Assembly: GCF_025950095.1 (NCBI RefSeq) | Contig: NZ_JAPDDR010000005.1 | Location: 1 to 64,000, forward strand | Direction: 5' to 3' | From: Luteolibacter rhizosphaerae | Lineage (GTDB): Bacteria; Verrucomicrobiota; Verrucomicrobiia; Verrucomicrobiales; Akkermansiaceae | Length of the DNA stretch: 64,000 bases | Part shown: positions 36,644 through 48,700 of the stretch, in pieces | How positions within the stretch are numbered: position 1 is the first letter of the stretch | Layout: every line of letters starts with the position of its first letter | Notes under the pieces: model-generated | What the model saw: only the letters and a program-made list of their open reading frames with translations | What the model was told of the DNA's origin: nothing | The model's database searches: none | Translations under genes and position numbers: made by a program

Positions 36644-36834
36644 CTGCGCCCATTACGTCGAGGGACCCCGGGTTCTACCAGCGCCGAATCGCTTCCAAAA
36701 TCCTGTCATTCATTTGCTTGAGATTTTTTAGGATCCTGTTAACCGCATGGTGGAAAGGCTGATTGCCCTGTCAGTTTTTATCGCCGTAACTGTGACAAAG
36801 TGTCGGCTTAAAGGGTCTCTCCCGCTAAAAACCC

Positions 36835-39800
36835 ATGTCCCTGTCCCGTCGCACCCTTGCGATCACGGCTCTCTCCGTTGTCGCCCTTACACCCTTGTTC
36901 CTGCTTCGCGAGAAGCCCGCCACGCCGGAAGTAGCGCCGCGATCCGCGCTTGCTTCCGTGCGACCCGCGCCCGTGTTGCCGACTGCTTCTGCTGAGCAAA
37001 GCGCGGACACTCCCGGCTTCGGCAAATGGGTGAGCGAGCCTATCCCTGAACCGGATTTCGCGAAGATCGATGCCTTCGACAACTGGCTCGGTCGCTGGAC
37101 TGCCGCCGACGATGTGGAGAAGCGGGCTCTGCGGCTGGAGGGTGCCGAACTCTCCGCCGCGCGCCGCCCGGAATTCAAGGCTCTCATCGCGAGCGATCCA
37201 CGTCTCGCGCTCGAGCGGGCGGTCTCGCGCGTGATCCGCCAGGACTTGCCGCAGGAAATCGTCGATTCCTTGGAGGAGCCTGTATCCGCTACGGGAGACT
37301 ATAACGTCTATCTCGCCCGACCTGCCCCCGGCGAAGAGGTGCCCGGCCCGCTCCGTTACTTCGAGATCCCGGGCCGCAGCCTGAAAGCCCATGTATCCGG
37401 CGAGATGTTGCCGGTCATGTCGCGCAAGAAGATCCCTCTTCGCGGCGTTGCCATTGATCGCGAGTTCGCCGTGGCGGAGAGCCCGGTCCGTCCTCTCGAA
37501 ATCGGTGAAGAGATCCCCCCGGGCACAGTGGTGGAAGACGTCTGCCCGGTCTCCGGCGAAACCACCGAGGAAGTAGCTTCCGGGGAAGTCGTCACCGAGG
37601 ACACGCCCACGGTGGAGGTCGGTGAGCGAATCATCACGCTTTGCAACGGCACTCACGTCACGGTGCTGGATGAAAGATACCGCACTCTCGTTCAAGCGAG
37701 CGGCCCCGGTGGTCCCGCCTTCTTCATGGATGCCTTCCCTGGCACTTCATCGCGCGCGATCGGAAACTTCCGCTGCCTCTACATCCGCGCCACCTACCCG
37801 GACCAGATGGCCCCGCCGAACACCGAGGACCAGGCGGTGGCCGACATGCGGAATACCACCCGCTTCTTCCTCGAAAGCTCCTACGGGAAGATGACCACCA
37901 CGGCCACGGTTACGCCGCTCATCGTACTTCCCCAGACTCTCGCTTGGTACATTGCCAAGGATACCGAGGTCGACGGCCTCGGCACCATGCAGAGCCAAGC
38001 TCGCGCGGAGGCCCGCAAGCTCGGCTACGATCCCAGCCAGTACAATTGCATCATCGTCCGCGTGAATGGCGGCCTGCGCTCCGGATCCTCCTGGGGCGGG
38101 GGAGATAGCGTCTGGCTCGGCTGGGGTGGCATGGACGTGATCAACCACGAGTGCGGCCACTCGCTCGGCCGCAGCCACGCGAATTTCTGGCAGACCAGCG
38201 ACGGCACCGCCTACGGCAACGGCCAAAATCAGGAATACGGCAACTCCTTCGACGTGATGGGCGGCGGCGGTGGATTCGGTGCTCATTACAATACCGTCAG
38301 CAAGCGCGCGCTCGGCTGGCTGCCGGATACCTATCTGCATCTGCCGAAGACCAACGGCGTCTTCCGTATCCATGCCTACGACCAGCCCCGCCTTGAAGAA
38401 GGCAAGCGCTATGGCCTCAGCGTCGCGAAGGATAGCATCCGCGGCTACAATCTCGAATACCATCCCGCCAAGGTCGCGGACCAGGCGCTGGTCATCTACA
38501 GCGGCATGGGCAGCAATGCCGGCCACCTGATCGATACCACCCCGGGCAGCTCCGGTGGCAAGGGCGATGGTGGCATCCGCGTCGGCCGAACCTTCACCGA
38601 TCCCGAAGCCGATATTCACTTTACCGTCCTCGCGAAGAACGAATCGTCACCGCCCTCGCTGGATGTCGCCTACTTCCGCGGACCCTTCCCGGGCAATCAG
38701 GCGCCGACCCTGAGCTTGGCTGCCAGCGCCACCACCATCGGCACCGGCGGCAGTGTCACCTTCACCGCCACCGCGAGCGATCCGGATGGCGATGCCCTTG
38801 CCTACGAATGGGACTTCGACGACGGCCAGACCGCCGCGAACTCCGCGGTCGTGACCCGCAGCTTCGCCACCACGGCGCAGGTCACCGCGATGCTCACCGT
38901 GTCCGATATGAAGGGCGGCACGGCCCGCAGGCATGTCGTCATCAACGTCGGCTCGCATGGCCGCCAGACCATCACCGGCAATATCACTTGGAACGCGACG
39001 CCTCTAGCGAACGTCCGCGTGAGCAACGGCACCAAGTATGCCTACACCGATAGCAGCGGCAATTACGCGCTCTCGGGCATAGCCACCGGCTCGGCGACCC
39101 TGACGGCCACTCTCAATGGCTTCACCTTCAACCCGTCCTTCACGAATCCTTTCACCGTGGTCAGTGGTGCGAACACCGCGAACTGGACCGCGGGGAACTC
39201 GACTTTCGTCACGCTGGCAAAGACGGCCGATCCGGTGGAAGGCGGTGCGAACGGCTCCTTCACCCTGACCCGCACCGGCGATACCAGCGCGGATCTCGTC
39301 GTCCGCGTTTCGCCCGTTGGCGGCACGGCCACCCGCACCACCGACTACACCTTCAACCCGGACTACGCCACGGACGGCTCCTACCGTAGCTTCACGATCC
39401 CCGCCGGCTCGGCGTCTCTTGCCGTGAGCGTGGCCGCCGTGAACGACACGACACAGGAAGGACCGGAGACCATCGCGCTCCAGTTGGCATCGAACGGCAA
39501 CTACCTCTCGAACTCGCTCAACTCGATGGTCATGACCGTGGGCGATAACGATACCAGCCTGCCCCAGATCTCGGTGCTGCCCACCGATCCCTATGCCTTC
39601 GAGTCACCCGCGGATAATGGCACTTTCACGTTCCGCCGCGTCGGGCCCACCACCTCATCGCTGAACATCTCCGTGGCATGGAGCGGTAGCGCCACGGCGG
39701 GTAGCGATTACACCTCTCTCCCCGCGACCGTGACCTTCCCTGCCGGTCAAAGCACCGCCACGATTAATGTGGTTCCGATCAACGACAGCGTAATCGAGGC

Positions 39801-42800
39801 GCCGGAGGATATCACCGCCACCATCAACACTTCCGCGTCTTATCTGCGCGATGGCTCTGCCACCTCGGCCACGGTTTCACTAAGTGACGATGATTCGCCC
39901 GTCGTCACCGTCGCCGCGGTGGATACCCAGGCTTCCGAAGCTGGTCCGGACTCGGGAATGTTCCTCATCACCCGCAGCGGCAGCACCGCTGCGCCGCTGA
40001 AAGTCTACTATGGCCTTTCGGGAAGTGCTTTCCACGGCACCGACTACGCTCCTCTAACAGGTGAAACGACGATCCCCGCCGGATCCGCCAGCGCTCCGGT
40101 CGTCGTCACGCCCTACAACGACGATCTGGGCGAGCCGGTGGAAGATGTCACCTTGGCGGTTACGACCTTCAACAACGCCTACAGCCTCGGTAGTGCCTTC
40201 CAGGCCACCCTTGCGATCGCCGATAACGCGGACACCCCGGTGGTCTCCGTTCGAGCCGGAGCCGCGGGCGTGGAAGGCGGGTCCAGCGCCTCTGTGGTTT
40301 TCCGCGCCATCGGGTCCGGCAGCGGAAATGTCACCGTGAACTACACGGTCTCGGGCACCGCGACCTCCGGGAGCGATTACACCGCCATGTCGGGCTCCGT
40401 CTCAGTGCCCGCGAATGGCACCAACGACGTGACCGTCACCATTCCCGTCACCAACGATACAACACCCGAGCCGACGGAAACCATCAAGGTCACCATCACT
40501 CCGGGCGCTGCCTACCGCGTCTACAATGACGGCGTGGGCGAAGCCGCGATCCGTGACAACGACAGCGGCGACCGCGTGGCTGTCTCTGCCTACAACTCGG
40601 GTGCCGCGGAAGGCGGTAGCACCGGCAAGTTCTACATCGCCCGCGCCAACACCGTCGGCGCGCTCACGGTGAACTATACTCTCTCCGGCACAGCTACCGA
40701 TGGGCTCGACTATACCGGTCTCACCGGTTCGGTCGTCATTCCGGATACCCAGCTCGGCGAGGTCGTCACCTTCACCCCGGTGAATGACACGCTGCCGGAA
40801 GGCACCGAAAAGGTCACGCTCACGATTGCCGCAGGGACGGGCTATGGTCTGGATCGTCCTGCCTCCGCCACCCTTGAGATCGCGGACAATGACACGCTGC
40901 CGATCAGCGTGGGCTTCCAGGCTTCGACTTCGGCCACCAGCGAGATTCCGGATGCGAATGGCGAGTTCCGCGATATCCCGGTCGTGCTTTCGGCAGCCTC
41001 GGCAACCACCGTAACGGTGGACTATGTCGGCGGTGGCGGGGTGGCGACCGGCGATGACGTGGACTGGAGCTTCGTCGACGCGGCCAACGGCAATGCCATC
41101 ATCAAAGGCGGCACGCTGGTCTTCGCTCCCGGCACCACGTCGCGCAACATCCGGATCCGCGTGAAGAACGATGGCGTCTCCGAGCAATCCGAGACCGCCG
41201 TTCTGGAACTTCGAGCCGCCAACCAAGCCGGGCTGACCAGCGGACTCAACAAGCACTCCGTGTTGATCTTCGATGGTGCCGTTCCGCCTCTCGTCACGGA
41301 AGAACGCTGGAGCGGTGGCACCGTTTATACCAATCAGACTTGGAGCAGCGTTACTCCTAGCTACAGTGGCTTGCTGCCGGGTTTCACCACGGCCTTGGAC
41401 GTGGCGGACAATTATTCTCGCCGCCTGGTCGGCCAGATCGTCGCGCCGGCTACCGGTCAGTATCGCTTCTGGATCGCCTCGGATGATGCCTCGCGCCTCT
41501 ATCTCAGCACCACCTCGAGTGCTGCGAACAAGGTGCTGATTGCCAGCCTAGCCACTTACACCGACTTCCAGAATTGGGAGGCCAATGATTCCCAGCAATC
41601 CGCGCTCATCAATCTCGTGGCCGGGCAGTCCTATTACATGGAAGCCCAGCATCAGGAGGGCGGTGGCGGTGATCATCTTTCCGTCGCATGGTCGGGACCG
41701 GGCTTCAGCCGCACCCCTATCGCGGGTGCCGCTACCGATGTCGTTCCGCGCACGGTTCGCTTCGTCACCGCCTCCAGTACCCGCCGCGAAAGCGACGCGG
41801 GGGAGCCTTTGCTGATGGCGGTGCTTGATCGCCCCGCAGGGAGTTCGGCGGTCACGGTGAACTACACCGTGGCTGGCACCGCGAGTTCCGGCAGCGATTT
41901 CACGCTGGCACCCGGCACCCTCAGCTTTGCCGCGGGAGAACAGATGAAACTGCTTCCGCTTTCCTTCACGGCGGATAGCAATGGAGAGACTCCGGAGATC
42001 CTCTCGGTGGCTCTGGCTTCCGCCAATGGCGCTCAGATCGTTTCGCCCTCGACTCACACGATCACGCTTCTCGACGCTGCGGCTCCCGCTGTCGGCCCGC
42101 TCTATGTGAGCGCGGCTTCCACCACCGCCGCGGGTAGCGTCCTCGGCACCGCGAGCGCCACTCCGGCTTCCGGTCGCAGCATCGCGTCCTGGTCCATCAT
42201 CGCGGGTAATGTGGGGAATCTCTTCGCGATCAACGCCAGCGGTCAGGTTACTCTCTTGGCCCCGGCAGCGTTGCCCAATCCAGGTGGCATCCAGCTCGGG
42301 GTGCGTGCTACCGACAATCTAGGAGCCACCGGTGATGGCGCGGTAAACGTGGTCTGCAACGCCCCCGCAAACAAGGTGGTCGAACGCCGCTGGGCCGGTG
42401 AAACCGCCTTTTGGAACGAGGACTGGAGCGCTGCGACCAACTACTCCGGCACACTCACGAACCTGACCAGTGCACAAAACGTGGCGGACACCTACTCCCG
42501 CCGTCTCACCGGCCTGCTGGTGCCGCCTACCACCGGAGATTATACCTTCTGGGTTGCAGGCGACGATGACTGCCGCCTCTACCTCGGCACCGAGGGTGGC
42601 TCGGCTAGCAAGGTCCAGATCGCCTCGGTCGATGGCTACACCAATTACCAAGCTTGGGATTCGCAAGGTTCCCAGAAATCGGCGCTCATACCCCTGCAAG
42701 CAGGGAAGGTTTACTGGATCGAAGCCCAGCAGCGCGAGGGCGGTGGCGGCGATCACCTCTCCGTCGCTTGGTCCGGCCCGGGCATTTCCCGCGTGGCCAT

Positions 42801-45558
42801 TCCGGCCTCGGCTTTCTTTCCCTTCACCCCGGCTGCGGACTTCAATGCTCCTCCTGCGGTTCCGTCCATCGTCGTGGCTTCGCCCCTCGCCGGAGCAACT
42901 TTTGAGTCGGGTTCGAATATCCCCGTTGGCGCGAATCTTGCCGGCGGCGCGCAGACCATCACTGCGGTCGAGTTCTATCGTGGTGGGACCTTGATTGGTT
43001 CCGATTCCAGCCCGCCGTATCAGGCTGCTTGGAGCAATGCGTCCGCGGGAACCTACGCCATCACTGCCAAGGCCCTCTACTCCGGCGGAGGCGTCGTTTC
43101 CTCTCCCGTCTCGATCACGGTTAACGATGCGGACCCCTCTGCCGATCCGGATGGGGATGGTTTCAATACCGGTCTCGAACTTGCCCTCGGCACGAATCCC
43201 CAGTCCTCCGCTTCGCAGCCGCCCGCCATCTACGCCAGCCTCCGCGCCTGGTGGAAGCTGGACGATAACACGGGCACCGCTGCCGATGACTTCACCGGCC
43301 GTCCCCAGGACGGCACCATCTCCGGCGCGGCATGGGCCACGGGCATCAGCGGCTCTGCCTTGAACTTCGACGGCTTGGATGATGGCATCCTTGTCGGCAA
43401 CTCCGCCGCCCTCACAGGCACCGGCAATCTCACGCTGGCTGCATGGGTGAAAATTGATCCGGGTTCGCCCTTGGCCACCGTGATCCAGCAACGCGAAGCC
43501 GGGGCTACCGGTCATCAGGGACAATACGTGCTGAATGTGAATGCGAGCGGCACGGTGAACTTCTTCATCTACAATAACAGTGCCTATCAGTTCGATCTCA
43601 CCACGGCGGGCGCCGTGAATGACGGCCAGTGGCATCACCTCGCCGCCGTGCGTGAGGGTACGGCTGGCAGGATCTATATCGATGGTGTGCAGGCCGCCTC
43701 CGGTTCTGGCACGGCCCAGGCACTCGTCTCTCATCCTGTCGCGATCGGCTACGATCATCGCGACAACAACAAGCGCTTCGATGGGCTGATCGATGATGTC
43801 CGCATCTATGAGCGCGCCCTGAACGCAGCCGAGCTCGATGGCCTCCATGATGGGCTGGTGCCGAACCGGGCGCCCGCATTCACCTCGGATCCGCTGGCCA
43901 AGGCCGCTGCGAGCGAGGACACCGTCTATAGCGCTTCACTCGCGGGAGATGCCGGGGATCCTGACTTCGGGGACGGGCTCACCTACACGAAGCTAGGTGG
44001 TCCGCTCTGGCTCGCCGTGTCTCCTTCCGGAGTGCTTAGCGGTACCCCCGCGAACAGCGATGTCGGGTCCAATAGCTTCTCGATCCGCGTGGCGGATGCC
44101 GCGGGTCTCAACGATATCGCCACGGTGACCATCCAGGTGCTCAATACTAACGACACCCCGGTCTTCGCCGCCGATCCCATGACCGGTAGCCCGGCGACCG
44201 AGGACCTCGCTTACTCCATGAGCCTCGCCGGCAGCGCCAGTGACGTGGATGCCGGTGATACTCTGACTTACTTCAAGGTCTCCGGTGCCCCATGGGTCAA
44301 CGTGGCTCCGAATGGCAGCGTGAGCGGCACCCCGGGCAATGGCGATGTCGGACCCAATAGCGTCACCATCGAAGTCCGCGATACCGCCGGCGCCTCCGAC
44401 CAAGCGGTGCTCCAGATCGCGGTGGCGAATGTGAACGATGCTCCCGCTTTCTCCGCGGATCCGATTAGCGGTCCTGCCGCTACGGAGGATCTCGCTTACT
44501 CGGGCAGCTTGGCCGGGCTGGCCGCCGATATCGATGCGGGCGACTCCTTGATCTACTCGAAGGAGGATGGCCCTCCATGGCTCGCCGTAGCTCCGGATGG
44601 CACGCTCTCCGGCACGCCCGGCAACGCCGACGTGGGCATCAACTCCTTTACCGTTCGTGCGCGGGATTGGTCGAACGCGCACGATGATGTGACGCTCACC
44701 GTGCTTGTGGCGAATGTGAACGACGCTCCGGTATTCATCGTCGATCCCATTGCTCGTCCGACAGGGAGCGAAGAGCAGGCCTACACTGCTTCGTCCCTCT
44801 CCGGCACCGCCGTGGATGCCGATGCTGGAGACTCGCTCACCTACGCGAAGATCGGCGGGCCTCTCTGGCTTGATATCGCAGCTGATGGATCGCTGTCCGG
44901 CACGCCGCCTGCGGGTAGCTCAGGGACGAATACTTTCACGGTCGAGGCCAAGGACGGGGCCGGAGCCACGGCCCAAGCCACACTTCTGATCGAGATCGAA
45001 GGCGACGAGCTGCCCCTCCCTTGGCAATCGAATAGCATCGGGTCGATTCCTTCGAACGGGTCCGTGACCCATTCCAATGGCACCTACACCGTGAGCGGTG
45101 CGGGGAGTCTCAGCGGCCGCAGTGATACCCTGAACTTCGCATGGCAGACCATGAGCGGTGATGGCTCGATCACCGCGCGCATTACGGAGCTGGGTAGCAC
45201 CGGCGGAAGTGCGCGGATAGGCATCATGATCCGGGACACCCTTGCCTCGAACTCGCGCCACGTCTTCATCGGCCTCGACGGGAACTCCACCTACCGCTGG
45301 GTCCGTCGCACGAGCCTCAATGGCAATACCTCGACCTCCACGAGCGGCAGCGGCGTGGTCCCCGCCACATGGATCCGCTTGGTCCGTAGCGGCGACAGGA
45401 TCACCGCCTACAAGAGCTCGAACGGAACCGCGTGGATCGAGATCGGCAGCCTCACGGCCGCCCTACCGGAGAACTGCTACGCAGGCATGGCGGTCGCCAG
45501 CGGGAATGGCGAGGTGCTCAATACCTCGGAATTCACCAACGTCAGCGTGAGCCCGTGA
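36835..45558 (+). CDS. Giant secreted metalloprotease with Calx-beta, PA14, LamG and Ig-like arrays
   Basis: The 2907-aa protein has an N-terminal signal/anchor (LAITALSVVALTPLFLL) and a long pro-region. The metalloprotease domain has zinc motif HECGHSLGRSH (438-448) and Met-turn-like SFDVMGGG. After it come a PKD domain (NQAPTLSLAAS to about 705), a carboxypeptidase-regulatory-like domain (ITGNITWNATPLANVRVS) and six Calx-beta domains (about 785-1482). Then come a PA14 unit (1485-1632), a seventh Calx-beta, a cadherin-like module, a second PA14 (1845-1995), a bacterial Ig-like domain and a DPDGDG calcium motif. The chain ends with a LamG domain (2127-2342), four putative Ig repeats and a 180-residue C-terminal domain shared with the next gene. 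Likely a surface or secreted adhesive protease. Confidence 0.88.
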   Translation: MSLSRRTLAITALSVVALTPLFLLREKPATPEVAPRSALASVRPAPVLPTASAEQSADTPGFGKWVSEPIPEPDFAKIDAFDNWLGRWTAADDVEKRALRLEGAELSAARRPEFKALIASDPRLALERAVSRVIRQDLPQEIVDSLEEPVSATGDYNVYLARPAPGEEVPGPLRYFEIPGRSLKAHVSGEMLPVMSRKKIPLRGVAIDREFAVAESPVRPLEIGEEIPPGTVVEDVCPVSGETTEEVASGEVVTEDTPTVEVGERIITLCNGTHVTVLDERYRTLVQASGPGGPAFFMDAFPGTSSRAIGNFRCLYIRATYPDQMAPPNTEDQAVADMRNTTRFFLESSYGKMTTTATVTPLIVLPQTLAWYIAKDTEVDGLGTMQSQARAEARKLGYDPSQYNCIIVRVNGGLRSGSSWGGGDSVWLGWGGMDVINHECGHSLGRSHANFWQTSDGTAYGNGQNQEYGNSFDVMGGGGGFGAHYNTVSKRALGWLPDTYLHLPKTNGVFRIHAYDQPRLEEGKRYGLSVAKDSIRGYNLEYHPAKVADQALVIYSGMGSNAGHLIDTTPGSSGGKGDGGIRVGRTFTDPEADIHFTVLAKNESSPPSLDVAYFRGPFPGNQAPTLSLAASATTIGTGGSVTFTATASDPDGDALAYEWDFDDGQTAANSAVVTRSFATTAQVTAMLTVSDMKGGTARRHVVINVGSHGRQTITGNITWNATPLANVRVSNGTKYAYTDSSGNYALSGIATGSATLTATLNGFTFNPSFTNPFTVVSGANTANWTAGNSTFVTLAKTADPVEGGANGSFTLTRTGDTSADLVVRVSPVGGTATRTTDYTFNPDYATDGSYRSFTIPAGSASLAVSVAAVNDTTQEGPETIALQLASNGNYLSNSLNSMVMTVGDNDTSLPQISVLPTDPYAFESPADNGTFTFRRVGPTTSSLNISVAWSGSATAGSDYTSLPATVTFPAGQSTATINVVPINDSVIEAPEDITATINTSASYLRDGSATSATVSLSDDDSPVVTVAAVDTQASEAGPDSGMFLITRSGSTAAPLKVYYGLSGSAFHGTDYAPLTGETTIPAGSASAPVVVTPYNDDLGEPVEDVTLAVTTFNNAYSLGSAFQATLAIADNADTPVVSVRAGAAGVEGGSSASVVFRAIGSGSGNVTVNYTVSGTATSGSDYTAMSGSVSVPANGTNDVTVTIPVTNDTTPEPTETIKVTITPGAAYRVYNDGVGEAAIRDNDSGDRVAVSAYNSGAAEGGSTGKFYIARANTVGALTVNYTLSGTATDGLDYTGLTGSVVIPDTQLGEVVTFTPVNDTLPEGTEKVTLTIAAGTGYGLDRPASATLEIADNDTLPISVGFQASTSATSEIPDANGEFRDIPVVLSAASATTVTVDYVGGGGVATGDDVDWSFVDAANGNAIIKGGTLVFAPGTTSRNIRIRVKNDGVSEQSETAVLELRAANQAGLTSGLNKHSVLIFDGAVPPLVTEERWSGGTVYTNQTWSSVTPSYSGLLPGFTTALDVADNYSRRLVGQIVAPATGQYRFWIASDDASRLYLSTTSSAANKVLIASLATYTDFQNWEANDSQQSALINLVAGQSYYMEAQHQEGGGGDHLSVAWSGPGFSRTPIAGAATDVVPRTVRFVTASSTRRESDAGEPLLMAVLDRPAGSSAVTVNYTVAGTASSGSDFTLAPGTLSFAAGEQMKLLPLSFTADSNGETPEILSVALASANGAQIVSPSTHTITLLDAAAPAVGPLYVSAASTTAAGSVLGTASATPASGRSIASWSIIAGNVGNLFAINASGQVTLLAPAALPNPGGIQLGVRATDNLGATGDGAVNVVCNAPANKVVERRWAGETAFWNEDWSAATNYSGTLTNLTSAQNVADTYSRRLTGLLVPPTTGDYTFWVAGDDDCRLYLGTEGGSASKVQIASVDGYTNYQAWDSQGSQKSALIPLQAGKVYWIEAQQREGGGGDHLSVAWSGPGISRVAIPASAFFPFTPAADFNAPPAVPSIVVASPLAGATFESGSNIPVGANLAGGAQTITAVEFYRGGTLIGSDSSPPYQAAWSNASAGTYAITAKALYSGGGVVSSPVSITVNDADPSADPDGDGFNTGLELALGTNPQSSASQPPAIYASLRAWWKLDDNTGTAADDFTGRPQDGTISGAAWATGISGSALNFDGLDDGILVGNSAALTGTGNLTLAAWVKIDPGSPLATVIQQREAGATGHQGQYVLNVNASGTVNFFIYNNSAYQFDLTTAGAVNDGQWHHLAAVREGTAGRIYIDGVQAASGSGTAQALVSHPVAIGYDHRDNNKRFDGLIDDVRIYERALNAAELDGLHDGLVPNRAPAFTSDPLAKAAASEDTVYSASLAGDAGDPDFGDGLTYTKLGGPLWLAVSPSGVLSGTPANSDVGSNSFSIRVADAAGLNDIATVTIQVLNTNDTPVFAADPMTGSPATEDLAYSMSLAGSASDVDAGDTLTYFKVSGAPWVNVAPNGSVSGTPGNGDVGPNSVTIEVRDTAGASDQAVLQIAVANVNDAPAFSADPISGPAATEDLAYSGSLAGLAADIDAGDSLIYSKEDGPPWLAVAPDGTLSGTPGNADVGINSFTVRARDWSNAHDDVTLTVLVANVNDAPVFIVDPIARPTGSEEQAYTASSLSGTAVDADAGDSLTYAKIGGPLWLDIAADGSLSGTPPAGSSGTNTFTVEAKDGAGATAQATLLIEIEGDELPLPWQSNSIGSIPSNGSVTHSNGTYTVSGAGSLSGRSDTLNFAWQTMSGDGSITARITELGSTGGSARIGIMIRDTLASNSRHVFIGLDGNSTYRWVRRTSLNGNTSTSTSGSGVVPATWIRLVRSGDRITAYKSSNGTAWIEIGSLTAALPENCYAGMAVASGNGEVLNTSEFTNVSVSP

Positions 45559-45605
45559 TACTCTACCATGCTCAGGTCGGATGGGGGAAAGGGTGAAAAA
45601 ATGCC

Positions 45606-45631
45606 ATAAGTCGTTCGCGATTTTGACTTAT
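45606..45631. promoter_or_regulatory. Inverted repeat between the two giant protease genes
   Basis: ATAAGTC (45606-45612) and GACTTAT (45625-45631) are perfect inverted repeats separated by 12 bases in an A/T-rich stretch. They lie 48 bases after one gene and 97 before the next. It may be an operator or a weak terminator; no long T run follows. Confidence 0.35.
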
Positions 45632-45727
45632 CTGGGCGGGCGGAAGCCGCTGTATTTCAAGACTTGCTAGAAAGCTGGCAATCTGCATCATGCGCGGGCC
45701 GGTCAACCCCTGCTGACTGCACCCCCG

Positions 45728-48700
45728 ATGAAGCGGAATGCCGCGACCCTGACCGGCTTGTTGCTGGTGGCCCTCTTTGCTTCCGTTTTCCTTCGGGAAC
45801 CGGAGCTCCAAGAGTCTGCGTCCGGAGAGTCACAACAAAGCAAGGAGGGGGCGTCACGAACCTTTGCCGGGCAGTCCCATGCTCGATCCGTTCCGGCGGA
45901 TGCTTCCGCCTCCCGGCCCCCGGCATCCCGTTCCGTGGAGCTCCCGGTGGACTTTCTGGAGCGCGTCGCTCCGGATCGCGGCTTGCAAATCGATCTGCCT
46001 GGCGGTGTTTCAGTCGCGGGTTCCGTCTTCACGCGCCGTCATGATGCCGCAGGCGTTTCCATGATCGAGGGGCGCATCACCACGCCGCAGCCGGGCCGCT
46101 TCTTCTTTGTCCGTCAGACCTTTCCCGGCGCTGCGGGTTCATTGGTCGGCCACATCCTTTTCGATAGCGGGGATATCCATTGGAAGGTCGAGCCGTCCGG
46201 TCCGGGCGGGGCTCCTCGCCTGGTCGAGACTGCCCGGGATGGGCTGATCTGCGCGAATTACAGCATGCCCGCTGCGGCTTCCGCACCGGAGGAAGCGCCC
46301 GCGGCGCACCCCACGGACATTCCGATTCCCGCCTACCAGGAGATCCTCCCGCTCCAGAGCCTGCCGGGTGCGGCCGGAGTCATCTATCTGGATTTCGATG
46401 GCGAGCAGGGGCCGTTTCTATCCTGGGGGGATTTCGATGCAGCCTCGCCGAACGTGACCAATGCGCAGGTCTTCACGGTGTGGAAGATGGTGTGCGAAGA
46501 CTTCCAGGGTTTCACCCTGAACATCACGACGGATCGGAAAGTCTTCGACGAGGCGGACCCTGGTAGCCGCCAGCACGTCATCATTACTCCCACCACCACC
46601 GCTTCCCCCGGGTCCGGTGGCGTTGCCTTCGTCGGCTCCTACAATTGGGTGGCGGATGTTCCCTGCTTCGCCTTCTACAGCACCGGCAAGTATGGTGCGG
46701 AGGTGATCTCGCACGAGGTCGGCCACACCCTCGGTCTCAGCCATGATGGTCGCTCCGTGCCACCCGAAGACTACTACCTCGGCCACGGCTCGGGGGAGAC
46801 CGGTTGGGCTCCGATCATGGGCGCGGGTTACTACGAGAACCTCACGCAATGGTCGAAGGGTGAGTATGCCGGGGCCAATCGCTTTCAGGATGATGTCGCG
46901 ATTATCCTCACCAATAACCATGTCGGGATCCGTGCCGACGAGGTCGGCGATGATGAGGAAAATGCGGGGATCTTGGAGATCCTGGCCGACAACAGCGTGA
47001 CAGGGGAGGGGATCATCGCCACCCGTCACGATGTGGATGCCTACCGCTTCCGCACCAGCGGCGGCCCCATCGATCTGAAGGTGGAGCCCGTGGACCAGAA
47101 TCCGAATCTGGATGTCATGGCAGAGCTCGTGGATCTCGCCACGGGGAACTACATCGCTAGCTCGCATCCCGATCTTGAACTGGCTGCCGGTATCCAGATG
47201 GAGCTGCCCGCCGGTGAATATCTGCTGGAGATCAGCGGCACCGGTCGCGGCAATCCCTTGCTCGACGGCTATACCGACTACGGGTCGATGGGTACCTACT
47301 TCATCTCCGGTAGCATCGTGGGAGGGCTCAAGCCCGAACGCTTTACGATCGCGGAGAACAGTGCAACGGGCACTTTGTTAGGCTCCGTGGCCGCACGCGG
47401 CGATCACGGCTCCGCCGCCTTGGTCTGGAGCATCCTGTCGGCACCCGGTGGCTTCACCATCGATCCCGCCACCGGTGCGCTCAGTGTGGCGGATACATCG
47501 CTGCTGGACTTCGAGGCGCTTTCCACGCGCTGGGATGATCCGGCCACCGTCGAGCTTCTGGTCCGTATCTCGGATCAGGAGGACTCCGATCGGGATGAGA
47601 CGATCCGTGTGGTGATCACGCTTACGGACCTGAACGATCCGCCCGCGATTGCTCCCGGCGCGCTGGTGGTTCTGGAGCGCACGCGACCCGGCACTCCTTT
47701 GCTGACCGTAGAGTCATCCGATCCCGATCACTTCGATCTTCCTGCCTACGAGATCATCGCGGGAAATGAAGCCGGATGGTTCGCTATTGATCGCGATAGC
47801 GGCGTGATCTCGGCAAGCAGCGATGGTGTCGGTGAGGTGGAGGGATCCGCTCTCGTCGAGCTTCAGGTTCAAGTCAGCGATCGCGGCTCACCCCCTCTTT
47901 CCTCAAGCGCTACGGTGAGCCTCACTGTCATCGGGGTTTCCGACGGGCATCGCCCCGGGGGACTGACTCGCACCTGCTACGAGGGCATCGAGGGCTATGC
48001 CGTGGCGGATCTAACTGCAGCGGCCAAGTGGCCGGATCAACCGGACAATCAGGAGTTGCTCCCGGACTTCGATGGCGGCACGCATGGTGACAACTACGGA
48101 AGTGTCCTCGGTGGCTACTTCATCCCTCCGGTGAGCGGGAGCTACCGCTTCTGGATCGCCTCCGACGGTGCCTCCGAGCTTTGGCTGGATTCCTCGCCGG
48201 AGCAGGCGGGAGCCAACCTGATCGCTTCGGTGGGTAGTTCCACCGATCCCCGCTTCTGGATCGATACCGCACCCTTCCGTTCGAGCCCGGTTTCTCTTGC
48301 CGCGGGGCAGGCCTATTTCATTAGCGCCCTCCACAAGGAATCGGTGGGAGCGGATCATGTATCGGTGGCGTTTATGGGACCGGGAATGCCCAAGCAATTA
48401 CTCCGCGGCATTTATCTTGCGCCCAAGTTGCAGAACTACGCGCCGCAGATTCTCTCGCAGGAGCTCGCCATCGGTGAAGATGCCTATGCCGGGCAGAAGC
48501 TCGGCATCGTGGAGGTCCGGGACTTGAACGATGCCGACACGCATTCCGGCTTTGTCATCACGGCAGGCAATGAGGAGGGAGCCTTCGCCATTGATCCGGC
48601 AAGCGGTGAGATCCATGTCGCATCGCGCGGTATTCTCGACTCCTTGTCCCGGCCATCCTACACGCTCACGATCGAGGTGACGGACGATGGCTCTCCGGTC

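Noticed and set aside
42319..43848. 509-aa minus-strand frame inside the 2907-aa protease gene
   Set aside because: Antisense to clear PA14 and LamG domains; no motif and no start signal.
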